Shown here: positions 47,101-55,882 of the stretch, piece by piece
Layout of the letters: the number at the start of each line of letters is the position of its first letter
How positions within the stretch are numbered: position 1 is the stretch's first letter
Assembly: GCA_051294375.1 (NCBI GenBank)
Contig: CM119266.1
Coordinates: 21,643,875-21,707,874 of the forward strand
Direction: 5' to 3'
DNA length: 64,000 nt
Source: Paraspadella gotoi
Taxonomy: Eukaryota > Chaetognatha
Made by a program: the position numbers and the translations under genes
The notes under the pieces: model-generated
The model's database searches: none
Told to the model about the DNA's origin: nothing
What the model saw: only the letters and a program-made list of their open reading frames with translations

Positions 47101-50100
47101 ACAATTGAAACATTCTTTGAAATATTATACCACTTAATTAATAATAGGGAAGCCAGGTGCTCTGGGAGTGAATAAGCGAGACTGTGTGAGTCTTGATTAA
47201 AAGCTTGTAGGGACCTGCTATGTCATCATCTTGTAAGAGTGATTTAGGCCTTAAACCACCAAAGTCAGGGGCAAGATAGCTTATTTATGAAATGAATGGA
47301 TAATTTTTTTAATATTTTTTTATCTCGCCAGACGGGCTAAAGCCCAACTTAAGCGAGATGTAAGTTCACTTTGCTTCTTTGTGACCGTCATTGAATGACT
47401 ATCATCGCATCAATTTTTGGTTATTATCGCATCAATAATTGGTTATCACATCAATAATTTGTTATCATCGCATCAATAATCAATTACTATTACATAAATC
47501 AATTATTATTATATTAATCAATTACTATCACATCAATCATTAGTTTTTTTCCGTATTTTTTAATTAATTTTCTTTGATAATAACGTCTGGCGAGATAACC
47601 ACATTTTTTTTTTGTTTCATAAAACAAAAAACAAATATGCGAGAATAAAATCAAAAACGAATTTGCTGAACTTTAAAAAATAACAAAATGAATTTTTTCA
47701 TTGCCATAAACGTGGTTATCTTGTTAATTATACGTATATTCATAAAATTCAGTTTGAAAATAAAACATTTTTTCCTAATATCTTCAAAGAGTGTCAGGAC
47801 TTTGTGTCTAGCTTCCTCTTCGAAAAATGCAAACAAAAAATTCAAAATTCATGTCAACTACAACTTCTGAAACTTTGACGGACTAACTCTTCAGGATCAT
47901 TTTTTTTTCACCCGTCTGGTAACTATGGGCTGCTGTTTAGCTTCAGTGTCTGATGTTGAGGTAACAACAAACATCTCTTCCGATGGGGTCGTTGACATTA
48001 CTCGAAAAGAAGACGATGTTTCCAGCGCCTCTTCGGCTAAAAAAGGCGTGACGTTTGACGGCTGTCAATCTAGCGAAGTCGATACTAAGAAGGCCGAGGC
48101 AATGCAGTCCTGGACTTCGCGAAGCGCCATTCACGTCATCACCTCCACCAACATTCGTTTTTCCAGGCCAAATTTTTTGGGCCGAAATAAAGGCGAGATT
48201 TTTTTCCCGTGAAACTCTTGGATTTAAAGTTTTAACTTTCTTTGCCCAAGTTGCGCTCGTGTGGAGAATCGAGTAGTTTTCTTTTCTTTTTTTTACCATA
48301 AGTTCGTTCGGTGGAGATCAACGTGATCGAACCTTCTTCCGAAGTCGAACTGTCGGAGGCGAATGTGTTTACCCCGGAATTTCTGGGACCCCATGTCTAC
48401 CTTAGACCCGGAACGTCGCTTAACAAACATCATCTCAAGGCGCTACATCGGGCGCCGCTCAAACGTTGTAGGCGTAAACAAATGATGGATGTCGAGGCCA
48501 AGCAAAGCCCTTTTCAACCATACGGAGCATGACTTATGACGGAGAGATTCCTTTTCGAAACTTTATTTCCCTTTGCTATGAATTTATATTTTCTTAATTT
48601 ATAGTGATTTCACATTGGCCTTTTACGGAGTTATAAAATGTTGACGTTTCCCAAAATCGTTGTCGCCGTTGTGAGTTGGATACTATGTTGAATTTCATGC
48701 GAGTAATATTTAAATCTAATATTTATTACATTAAAGTTTGTCCAGTCGAAAAAAAAATATATTCAAGTTGGTTTCACTGATAATTATGGTATTATGGCAA
48801 CCGCCGGGTTGGCTTTACGGGCTGCCGACGCCTCCTATCACTGGCGCGGTTTCCCTAGGACGGTCTCGCTTTGCCAACGCAGAGGGAAGTCTCTAGGACT
48901 GTGGAATGTGGATGGAATGTAACGCTTGGGATGGTGCGTTCCCCCTCTGAGCCAATGGGATTGACTGAACGATTGTGGATTTGAGGCGGTGTGTATTTAC
49001 CGCCACAATATTCCCTTTTAACCGTCTAGCCCGCGATTCGTGGATCGTCTAAAAGAAACCTACGGAAACAACTAGAAGAAGACGATCGCGGATTTAAACC
49101 CTTACAACAGCCTCAGTCCTATCAGCAGCAACAGCAGCACCACGACCACCCATCCGATTTGCTGACGAAGTGCGACTCTCAAACGGACTTGACCGAAGCG
49201 CTCAATCGAAGTCTCATGATGGCGACGCAGGCGATGGAGGAACTCTCAGCTATGACAGCCAATGAACTTCAAGACGATCAGCAACAGTTAAACCAACAGA
49301 GGTGATCCAATGATCCATGGCATTTAAACTCTTTTTGTACGAGTTGTAGAGAGAGAGAGAAAGAGATAATTGGGAATTCGTTTCCTCCAGAGTCGCTTCG
49401 ACCTCATCTCAATCGGGGATCTACGAAAGGAGCGTCGCCCGATCAGGTGAATGAATGGTACAATTTTGACTTCGCCGACTAGAAACTACCGAGTCGGTTA
49501 TTTTTTTTTTTACTCGGATATAACATTATTTTTTTATGTTAGGAATTATGGGTGGTTAGTAGTAGTTAAAGGTACCTAAGGGTAGGGGTTAGTGATGATT
49601 AGGGGTAGTTTTGATTAACAGTAATTATGGTTAGGGGTGGTTAATATTTAGGGTGTTGATTGTTTTTTGAAAAAGTTTTTGTATTTTTAGTTTTTTTTCT
49701 TTTTTGCGTAATGAAATTTCTATACATACACGGATTTCAATTATAGCAACTTCAGATTTTGCACCCTTGTAAAAAAATCGCTGACGTTTTTTCTTTTCCA
49801 ACTTCCAGTTGTCCAGCTTGCTTACTTTCTTACACATATAGACAATTAGACATTGGAGTATGTGTCTGAGCAATCTGAATGTCAAAAGCTTATTCACAAC
49901 CACAATAACAGCCTTTTTCATTTTTTAGTTTTTCGAGTTAAAACTTAGAAAATAAAAATTTCAGCATTAAAAAAAACTGCAAAAGAATAATGATATGGCG
50001 ATAGCCTGTTACCTAACTAAACCTTGAAATATATTAATAAGAGTTTTTTGCTTGCTCCCAAGACATTATACTAACAAATGAATATAAAAGAATTTAAAAT

Positions 50101-50654
50101 ATTATTCTCAATTTTTTTCACAATGAGTTTAAAATTGAATTATCAAATAAGAGGGGAAAAATGTTTTTAAAAAAGCTGCTGGAAGGCAAGCGCACCAGTT
50201 GCTATGATGTAAAGCATTACCAATTTGCTTTATAGGAACAAGGAATTTTCCAACTATGGAATGAACAATTATTATTCACAGTCAGTCAGTAAAGAGTGAT
50301 AACAACTCTTTTCTTTTCACTCCCATTTGAAAACCGTATATATTGTTGCTCGAAAAAAGCGGGAAAGAAATTACCGACTGGAAAATCTAAAATTTTGCCG
50401 ATTGAATTTCGTATAAAATTGATGAAAGTATCTAATCCATTTCTTTTTGTTTCTCAGGAGCGACTCCGTCCCCGACGCCCTCCACGTCTTCCTTGCGACG
50501 AAACTCGAGCGTGAGCGGGAGTCGACCGCCTCCGCCGGTCAGGCGATCTTCCTCGCTCTCCACCGCCGCCGCCGCCGCCGACATTGCCGTCGTGCAACAG
50601 GTTGGGTCGGAACTGGGAAGGGCCGATGATTAATTGGCAGTTTTTAAAAATTTG

Positions 50655-50687
<33 letters not shown>

Positions 50688-52649
50688 CGAGAGAGCGAGA
50701 GAGCGAGAGAGCGAGCCTAAAATCCTAAAACGAGGATTTTTGTATTACTTAAATAATTTTAACGGTCGTTGCATTTTTTTTTTTTTTTTAACTTTTCTGA
50801 TTTCAGAACCATTCAAGTCGCAGCTATCATCAGCAAACCAAAGGGAATGCCGTTTCAAGGTGAATTACCAATGTGCCTTAGGAGTTTTGTTTCTTTTTTC
50901 AAATTTTCGAGTTTATAAGAAGAAACGTGTGGAGTCGGCGAAAAACAAAAGTCAACGCTCATAGTGGCCAAATAGAATGACAATGTCAATGGGTAGATTT
51001 TCGTTTTTAAAAAAATGAATTGACATCGCCTTGGTGAAGGATTTAAATGCGGGCGTTTTTTGGGGTAAAGTGACAGTGATATCTACGATTTTGCGGGTTC
51101 ATCAACTGCTACCTTTTTTTCTCGATTCGATAAACAAAAGCGTTTAATTATGCAGTTTAATCTAGTTAAAATATTATTATAGTTATATTTGTTATCCCGA
51201 CAGATCCCATTCCGTCGCATCGAGCAATACTTCCCACTCGGCACATACCGTTGTGTCGACCCCTCGCTCTGGCGGTGACGATGGCGGCGGAGGCGGCGAC
51301 GGATCCGTGGCTCGCGGTCGCACAGCTCTAATGGAGTCTCTCAACGCCAAGCTCAGCGGGGCTAGTCCACAGGCGAAACTAGTCACTAACTCCCCACAAA
51401 CGCAAATCCCTGGTGACTTCCATTTCTTCGGAATTATCCTTCTTGTCCGACCCCGAGTAAATAAATTATTCATGCTGCAGATCAACGACACTCTTCTCAA
51501 GGCGGTCGCCTCAGGGACGCCGGTCCTGCGCCTCCCTCTCTCCGAAATTTGCCGCAACCTCCTCTTCCTCCGCAGCCTTTCGCCCTTCAGCCCCACCCCT
51601 ACGCTAATCCACTACAACCGACGAACAATCGTAAGATATCAACTTAGCTTTGGGTCAACATTCATATTTCTTTGATTTTACTTGAATTTTTTTTTTCCAG
51701 GTCCCATTCCTCCCGCGCCCTCTCCACAAGCTTTCGCAAACCCGGCGCTTCGCACCGACGGCGGCCGCACCGGTCTCCTGGGCGCCAACAGTCTGCGGCG
51801 CTCCCTTCTCAGCGAGATTAAAGCCGTGGGAGGGGCTACTTCCGGGGCCCTGCGACCCGTCAGGCCCGCCGGTCAGTTTTGATAATGAAAATAAAGAGGG
51901 ATGAATTCTATTCTATTCTATTCATAGTCGGCGGAATAATATAAATCTAATATTTTAAAACCCAGAATTTAAAAGGGCAAAGACGTTGTCTGGACGTTGT
52001 CTAGAGCTTAGTGAAAGTCACGTCTGAAAATTCTAATATTCAATTATGAACAGCGTACTACCAGTGAATATTAATTTATAAAAACAATTAATTTTATGCT
52101 TTTTAATTTTTGCAGTAGGCTATCTTTATATATATTACTATCCTTATAAAATCCAAAAAATTAAAAATGGGATTTTTTTGAATTTTGATGGGAGATTAAA
52201 TTTTTTGTCAAAATTTGATGGAACAAAGTATAAATATTTTTAAGTAGATTAAAAATTTAAAAAATTTTATTCGATATACAAAAAAAATTTTTCAACTTAA
52301 AATATAGGTTTTTCGGATTTTTGACCAACTTAATAAAATAATTTTTAAAAAAGAGATATTTATTTCTATCAACTTTTCATCTTTAAATAAATCTTATAAA
52401 AAATTGAAATATTTATAGGGTTAATTCGATATATAAATATAGCCTACTTCGTAAATTGCAAAAATTTTAATGAAATTTTTTTATACATTAATACTCATTA
52501 GTACTATATTGTTCATACCTCGCTTTTAGAATTTCAATTTAAGTTAAATTTAGAATTTTGACTATACTTTACTGCTAACGTAAACTGTTCTCTCCATGTA
52601 CTTCATTTTTTTAGGCATCAACGATCGATCGGCTCCAAGGATCAATTGA
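33206..52649 (+). CDS. MTSS1: MTSS1 / missing-in-metastasis homologue (IMD + WH2)
   Basis: Actin- and membrane-binding adaptor, 1447 residues. Exons: 33206-33289, 36591-36652, 36730-36803, 38118-38202, 39037-39206, 39323-39480, 39648-39806, 41378-41474, 41546-41691, 41977-42096, 42483-42986, 43291-43669, 44055-44903, 46207-46317, 46431-46612, 46683-46757, 49030-49301, 49391-49446, 50458-50600, 50807-50859, 51204-51412, 51481-51630, 51701-51871, 52615-52649. The IMD/I-BAR domain (about residues 1-260) starts CASLGGLFQSIINDLK and includes IGSALTRLCMRHRNLEAKL and EITHLQEIVEFL. Conserved STPPSSPSSLGSRKSSVCSI and RLSSISSQDSGFTSQD follow. The middle is a long Pro/Ser-rich region with 12-residue repeats. 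The C-terminus has a WH2-like SLLSEIKAVGG and the family ending NDRSAPRIN. I-BAR domains bend PI(4,5)P2 membranes outward and WH2 binds G-actin. It is about twice the vertebrate length. Three genes sit in its introns. Confidence 0.93.
33590..34831 (+). CDS. Two-Ig-domain membrane protein nested in MTSS1 intron 1
   Basis: Exons 33590-33852, 34000-34186, 34310-34831 give 323 residues. An N-terminal hydrophobic segment (VYIFWFQISVLLFV) could be the signal, or the first exon may be at 31694. Ig domain 1 is shown by CSWFSN and MLNMHDKGEYKCLC (D-x-G-x-Y-x-C). Domain 2 has FCIGSCF, FVWSWN and SNLTCIANNS. A transmembrane helix (MQIVLMVVLAYVFLISSI) follows, with a short tail. The tail may be longer if the donor at about 34754 is used. 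The gene is AT-rich compared with the surrounding MTSS1 exons and carries many N-glycosylation sequons. It lies entirely between MTSS1 exons 1 and 2 on the same strand. No orthologue is recognised; a cell-surface recognition role is likely but inferred. Confidence 0.6.
35081..35142 (-). ncRNA. Hammerhead-ribozyme-like motif (solo)
   Basis: Read on the minus strand: CTGATGA (35118-35124), an extra A, stem II GACTC/GAGTC with a 9-base loop, GAAA (35094-35097), then CATGTC with a minimal 2-bp stem III (AC/GT) and the expected cleavage-site GTC. Flanking ACG and CGT can pair as stem I. Minimal type I hammerheads with such short stem III are known in terminal repeats of Penelope-like elements. The extra A before stem II is a caution. 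A GA-rich microsatellite follows at 35160. It is located in MTSS1 intron 1, after the nested Ig gene. Confidence 0.5.
36859..36922 (+). pseudogene. Possible decayed initiator tRNA-Met remnant
   Basis: AGCGTGGCGTAGTG, then GCAGCCATAA, then ATCGGTGATTGAAATCG follow the order of initiator tRNA-Met blocks (GCGTGGCGCAGTG, GGGCCCATAA, GGTCGATGGATCGAAA) with substitutions and deletions. It lies in MTSS1 intron 3. Similarity is weak; it could be a tRNA fragment, a tRNA-derived SINE head, or chance. Confidence 0.3.
38317..38982. mobile_element. Non-autonomous TIR DNA transposon, copy 1 (MTSS1 intron 4)
   Basis: About 666 bp with terminal inverted repeats of about 27 bp: left CGGATTTCAAATGGGAGTGA, right CACTCCCCTTTGAAATCCG, bounded by TA. 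It has no transposase; the small ORF at 38360-38551 is not conserved in copy 2. Internal sequence matches copy 2 (49727-50340) in the same orientation, for example TCCAGCTT and CACAACCACAAT blocks. TA-type ends suggest a Tc1/mariner-derived MITE. Confidence 0.8.
40535..41308 (+). CDS. Unknown 228-residue protein nested in MTSS1 intron 7
   Basis: Two exons, 40535-40833 and 40921-41308, phase 2, 229 codons including TAA. The protein is basic, without signal peptide or transmembrane segment. Recognisable strings are MVRFDLPMQQKAEIFCAKHR, FCPHHGPVANE, IFRSMSLSPALTRRSK and FLPQRPRVCFPYTRLV. Arg/Pro-rich composition with short aromatic motifs recalls small axonemal or microtubule-associated proteins, but I do not recognise a family. 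Codon use and GC content resemble real exons here, and both splice signals are good. It sits wholly between MTSS1 exons 7 and 8 on the same strand, with its own ATG preceded by ATTAATAATA. Alternative: extra MTSS1 exons, unlikely because exon 7 to exon 8 joins conserved sequence directly. Confidence 0.6.
44083..44351 (+). repeat. 36-bp coding tandem repeat in MTSS1 exon 13
   Basis: Units encode RPLSVAASP-type 12-mers (MRPLSVAASPGT, MRPLSVAASPAT, MRPYSVAASPAS, and degenerate RPVSVAAYP, RPLSVVAAP, RPLSIAAPP), about six copies. Each carries an R-x-x-S site that basophilic kinases could phosphorylate. Confidence 0.85.
44904..46206. other. MTSS1: MTSS1 intron 13
   Basis: A 1.3-kb AT-rich intron. 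I see no nested coding exon, RNA gene or terminal-repeat element in it. Confidence 0.5.
47321..47598. mobile_element. Short MITE with 14-bp terminal inverted repeats
   Basis: TATCTCGCCAGACG at the left end and CGTCTGGCGAGATA at the right end form perfect inverted repeats. The interior from 47400 is a degenerate array of ATCGCATCAATAAT-like units of about 20-25 bp. There are no ORFs. It lies in MTSS1 intron 16 upstream of the nested MGCC gene. Confidence 0.75.
47925..48532 (+). CDS. Predicted N-myristoylated/palmitoylated protein nested in MTSS1 intron 16
   Basis: Exons 47925-48192 and 48303-48532, 165 residues. The N-terminus MGCCLASV fits the N-myristoylation consensus (G2, small residue at 6) with adjacent cysteines for palmitoylation, so membrane anchoring is expected. 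The rest is Ser/Asp/Glu-rich, then KKGVTFDG, and the C-terminal exon has VEINVIEPSSEVEL, FLGPHVYLRPGTSLN and a basic stretch LKRCRRKQMM. The join needs a GC donor (AAAG then gcgaga); other donors break phase, so the exon link is less certain than the exons. It lies between MTSS1 exons 16 and 17, same strand. No family is recognised. Confidence 0.5.
48795..49015 (-). repeat. Dispersed MITE-like repeat, copy B
   Basis: Reverse-orientation relative of 8440-8703, with a shorter interior. It ends in GGCGGTGTGTATTTACCGCC, the same terminal hairpin as copy A. Its edge lies about 14 bp before MTSS1 exon 17 (acceptor at 49029), so the insertion forms most of the branch-point region. Confidence 0.75.
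49540..49660. repeat. Degenerate TTAGGG-like G-rich tract
   Basis: Repeated TTAGGGGT / GGTTAG / TAGGGG units over about 120 bp in MTSS1 intron 18, imperfect and interrupted. It resembles interstitial telomere-like sequence; a second tract lies at 55688-55756. Confidence 0.5.
49727..50340. mobile_element. Non-autonomous TIR DNA transposon, copy 2 (MTSS1 intron 18)
   Basis: About 614 bp; the left end TACACGGATTTCAA and right end TCACTCCCATTTGAAAACCGTA are terminal repeats of the same family as 38317-38982, in the same orientation. The left terminal repeat has lost its inner half. No transposase. Confidence 0.8.
50657..50715. repeat. (GA)n / GAGC microsatellite
   Basis: A GA run followed by GAGAGAGC units in MTSS1 intron 19. 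Confidence 0.95.
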
Positions 52650-53027
52650 TGATTGCTCATTCCAATTAAAATCCTTCCTCATGGGAATTTTCTTCCTTAC
52701 TGTTTAGTTGTAGTTGTAAAATTTAATCAAGCATGACTTTTTACCGTGCTGTCTTGATTATGAACTTTGGGTATACCAATACCCCCTAATTGGCATTATC
52801 TTCGGTGCAGCTAACCAAAGGATTTATAGGAACTAAAACCAAGACCAAACTTAGCAATTCGGCCAAAAACACTAGATTATATAGCGCTAATTTATTTACA
52901 ATCTTAGATGGTCACTTCCATATTTTTGTATATATAATTATTAGATCATTTCTCTACTTTAGTATTTCTATACTGTAATGTTCATATTTTCTCGCCCAGT
53001 TGTGAATTGCTCTGAATCTCTACATTA

Positions 53028-53033
53028 AATAAA
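53028..53033 (+). promoter_or_regulatory. Putative MTSS1 polyadenylation signal
   Basis: AATAAA 380 bp after the MTSS1 stop, followed within 30 bp by GT-rich sequence (CATATGTTGTCG). Spacing and context are typical of a cleavage site. Confidence 0.5.
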
Positions 53034-53268
53034 TTTATACTGATCATATGTTGTCGTTTTATTGTGGCACAGATCAGTCAAGTTAGAAAATGAGCTCGGG
53101 GGTTAAAGGCTCTGCCTCCGGAGTTGTGACGCGTGACATTACATGGTGGATATAAAAGCTTATGCGTTTTGCTGTTACGGAAGTGTAGATTTGTTTTGTA
53201 CCGTATCAGGTCAACGTTATAAACACAAAATACCAGAAATCTTTTTTTGGCTAATTAAAATCTTAACA

Positions 53269-55841
53269 ATGCCGCTGCAGCCTCTGTGGGAACCTAGCGC
53301 TAAGTCACGGCATCATGCAAAAACTATTAAAACGCCGTTGTTTTGGAAGCCTAAAGGTTAGTGGCCGTGACAAGCTTAAGAACCATTAGATTTGGAATCA
53401 ATGTTTGCACTTCAGGGTCATTAACTAATGATGAGATTTTTGACTGGTCCCGTAACAAACGATCGTTGGTTGTGATGCGTCAGAGCGCTCTGTACACCAG
53501 GGCAGAAAAGGTTGGCATCTTTCGAATGCAAGAGATTATATATTGTATTATATTGTATTATATTATGTATTATATTATGAAGGGACATATTTCTCTTTAA
53601 ATTTCGTTCCGATAATCCACAACTTGTTTTTGGGTCGACTTATTATTTCGCATTCACTCGGAACTAAAAAATTTTCTCTTCAAGGAACAATTCTCCAGCC
53701 TTCAGAAAAATGTATCAAAAATTCCCTTTCGTGATGTCTTGTTTGGAAAGGAAGCAACGACTGGTAAACCTGATGACCGAAATGATAGTTTGCTGGCAAA
53801 GTGAATTGAGTTTCTTGTTCAAAGGTCGTCGATTAACGATGGAAGATCACCATACCGTAGATAAAATCACACAGGCAAGCCCCAAACTTTATAGGAAATA
53901 AAAATGTAAATCAAAAACCGCTCACAAAAAATGTTCATTGTTATAATCGTAGCTTCTTTCAGGAATAGAGGTTGACTTTTTTTTTTAGCGGCCGGAATTA
54001 ATCTTAGAAGCATTTGAGCAAAATCACATAGTCGGCAAAGAAATGCTTCGGAGATTTCTCCAAACTCATCCTGCATACCTTGATCAATACATCGAAGAAA
54101 ATTTTACCAAACAGGTTGATAACCATAAATCAAATCATTGCCGTCTGACTCTCAGTTTCTCCACGCTGAACTAGTGGCAATTATTAGGACCTGGAGCGTT
54201 TTTTGATACATCAAACGAGAGGAAAAAGAAAGTCTAGTTTTTACGAGTCAAGAAGAAGTTCAGAAGGGTCGCAAACTTCCATGGCTCTGGGTAATTTTTT
54301 TTTTGTTTAAGGGAAATAAGTGATACTGATTTTAGAAATAATGATTAGGGTAACTTTACTATTCGTCGTCCGTAACCAACCTTAGTTACCACCGGTCGGT
54401 GCTTTGTTAATCCATTTAATTTTGTTTTCCTTCTAGCGTCAGTAATACAAATTTTATAATTTTATAATAAATAATAGTTTTAAATTTGTTTTAATTGTTA
54501 TTTTTATGTTTGAGGTAGAAAATGAATTGTTTATTTACGTACGAGTTGTATAAAGAAACAAATTTCGGACATGTTTCAGCTTCAATGTAAGCCTTCATCA
54601 GCGCAAAAACGAATTGATTTGTGAAACAAATATTTTTACAGACTTTCTCTCTCTCTTTAAACTTCAAAGTCTGTAAACAAGTTTAAGGAAACAATGTCGG
54701 ATCATTAGCGGTAATTAATTAATTAATTCATACAAACTATATAAACTAAAATAATAATTTAATTAATAAATTAATTAATTTGATCCGAAATGTTTGTTTT
54801 TAGGTCTTTTCGTCACTGATCACGACAAAAGCAACGACGACGATGATGGCGATGACGACAATAATGCCGATAAAGATTGACATGATTGATTGATTAATTG
54901 ATTAAATAATTAATTAATTATTTAATCAATTAATTGAACAATTAATTAATAGATAACTAAATAAATTGATTGATTGGATAATTAATTGATTATTTGACGA
55001 TTAATTAATTATTTATTAATTAATTAATTGAATAATTAACTGATTAATTATTTGATTAATTAATACATCTTGCATTTACATTTAATATAAAAAGAAAAAG
55101 AAAAATAATCAATTAGTGAAACAGGTTTTTGTTTTTTCCATTTAAACTCATTTCCACTCAGACGATTCCATCGAAACTTGATTTCCAGCTTAATCACACA
55201 CTTTCCTACCCACATACAAAATTTCAAGTCAATCGCCCCGTCCACTTATGAATAATTGCCATTCAAATAGTGAAATAGATTTTTTTGTTTTTTCCATTTA
55301 AACTCATTTCCACTCAGACAATTCCATCGAAACTTCATATCCAACTCAATCACATATTTCCCTACCCAAACACAAAATTTCATTTCAATCCATCCATTAA
55401 AGTTTTTTGCTAAGGTGGGACGGACGGAAAGACGGATAGACGGACATCGTTTTTTTTTGTGCATAATTTATCATAATTCGACATTCTGACATGATATATG
55501 TGATTGCCCGACAAGATTGAGGGGGCGGACCGACAAAGTGAATTTTTCACAAATCAATTTGTTTTTGCGCTGATGGAGGTTTACATTGAAGCCAAAACAT
55601 ATCCGAAATTTGTTTCTTAATAAAACTCGTTGTATGTTAACATACAATGAAAGGAAAAACAATATTTTTGTCTTATATTTTTTAAACGGTTAGCAATTGG
55701 GTTAAGCTTGGTTAGGGATTAGGGGTGGTTAGGGTTAGGGGTTTTTAGGGATTTGTAATAAAACGTTTTTCTACTCTTACCAGTATCTTTTTTTTATATT
55801 TTTGCCCATAGAAAGATTTTATATAAGTCGGCTCATAAAGA

Positions 55842-55882
<41 letters not shown>

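Larger units (their letters stand above)
54541..55640. mobile_element. Inverted-repeat retroelement-like insertion with hammerhead-like arms (PDE intron 6)
   Basis: Two arms of about 90 bp in inverted orientation (54541-54630 and 55546-55634) share ACATTGAA, AAACAAATTTCGGA and AAATCAATT-type blocks. Each carries a hammerhead-like core pointing outward: intact on the left, mutated on the right. The interior has AT-rich TTAATTGATTGAT-type repeats (54880-55070), a duplicated segment of about 135 bp, and a GACGGAC simple repeat near 55425. No reverse transcriptase is visible. It is best read as a truncated, rearranged Penelope-like element or a non-autonomous relative. Confidence 0.55.

Noticed and set aside
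47400-47530. CRISPR-like repeat array
   Set aside because: Units are AT-rich, irregular and adjacent, inside a MITE in an animal intron.
54795-54880. Asp-rich stretch after TTTAG as a PDE exon
   Set aside because: It has the right entry phase but runs into a stop with no donor, and joining exon 54290 directly to 55970 keeps phase and gives sensible sequence.
55060-55662. Minus-strand ORFs with repeated WKKQK strings
   Set aside because: They arise from a tandem duplication inside the inverted-repeat element; no conserved domain, and short open lengths.
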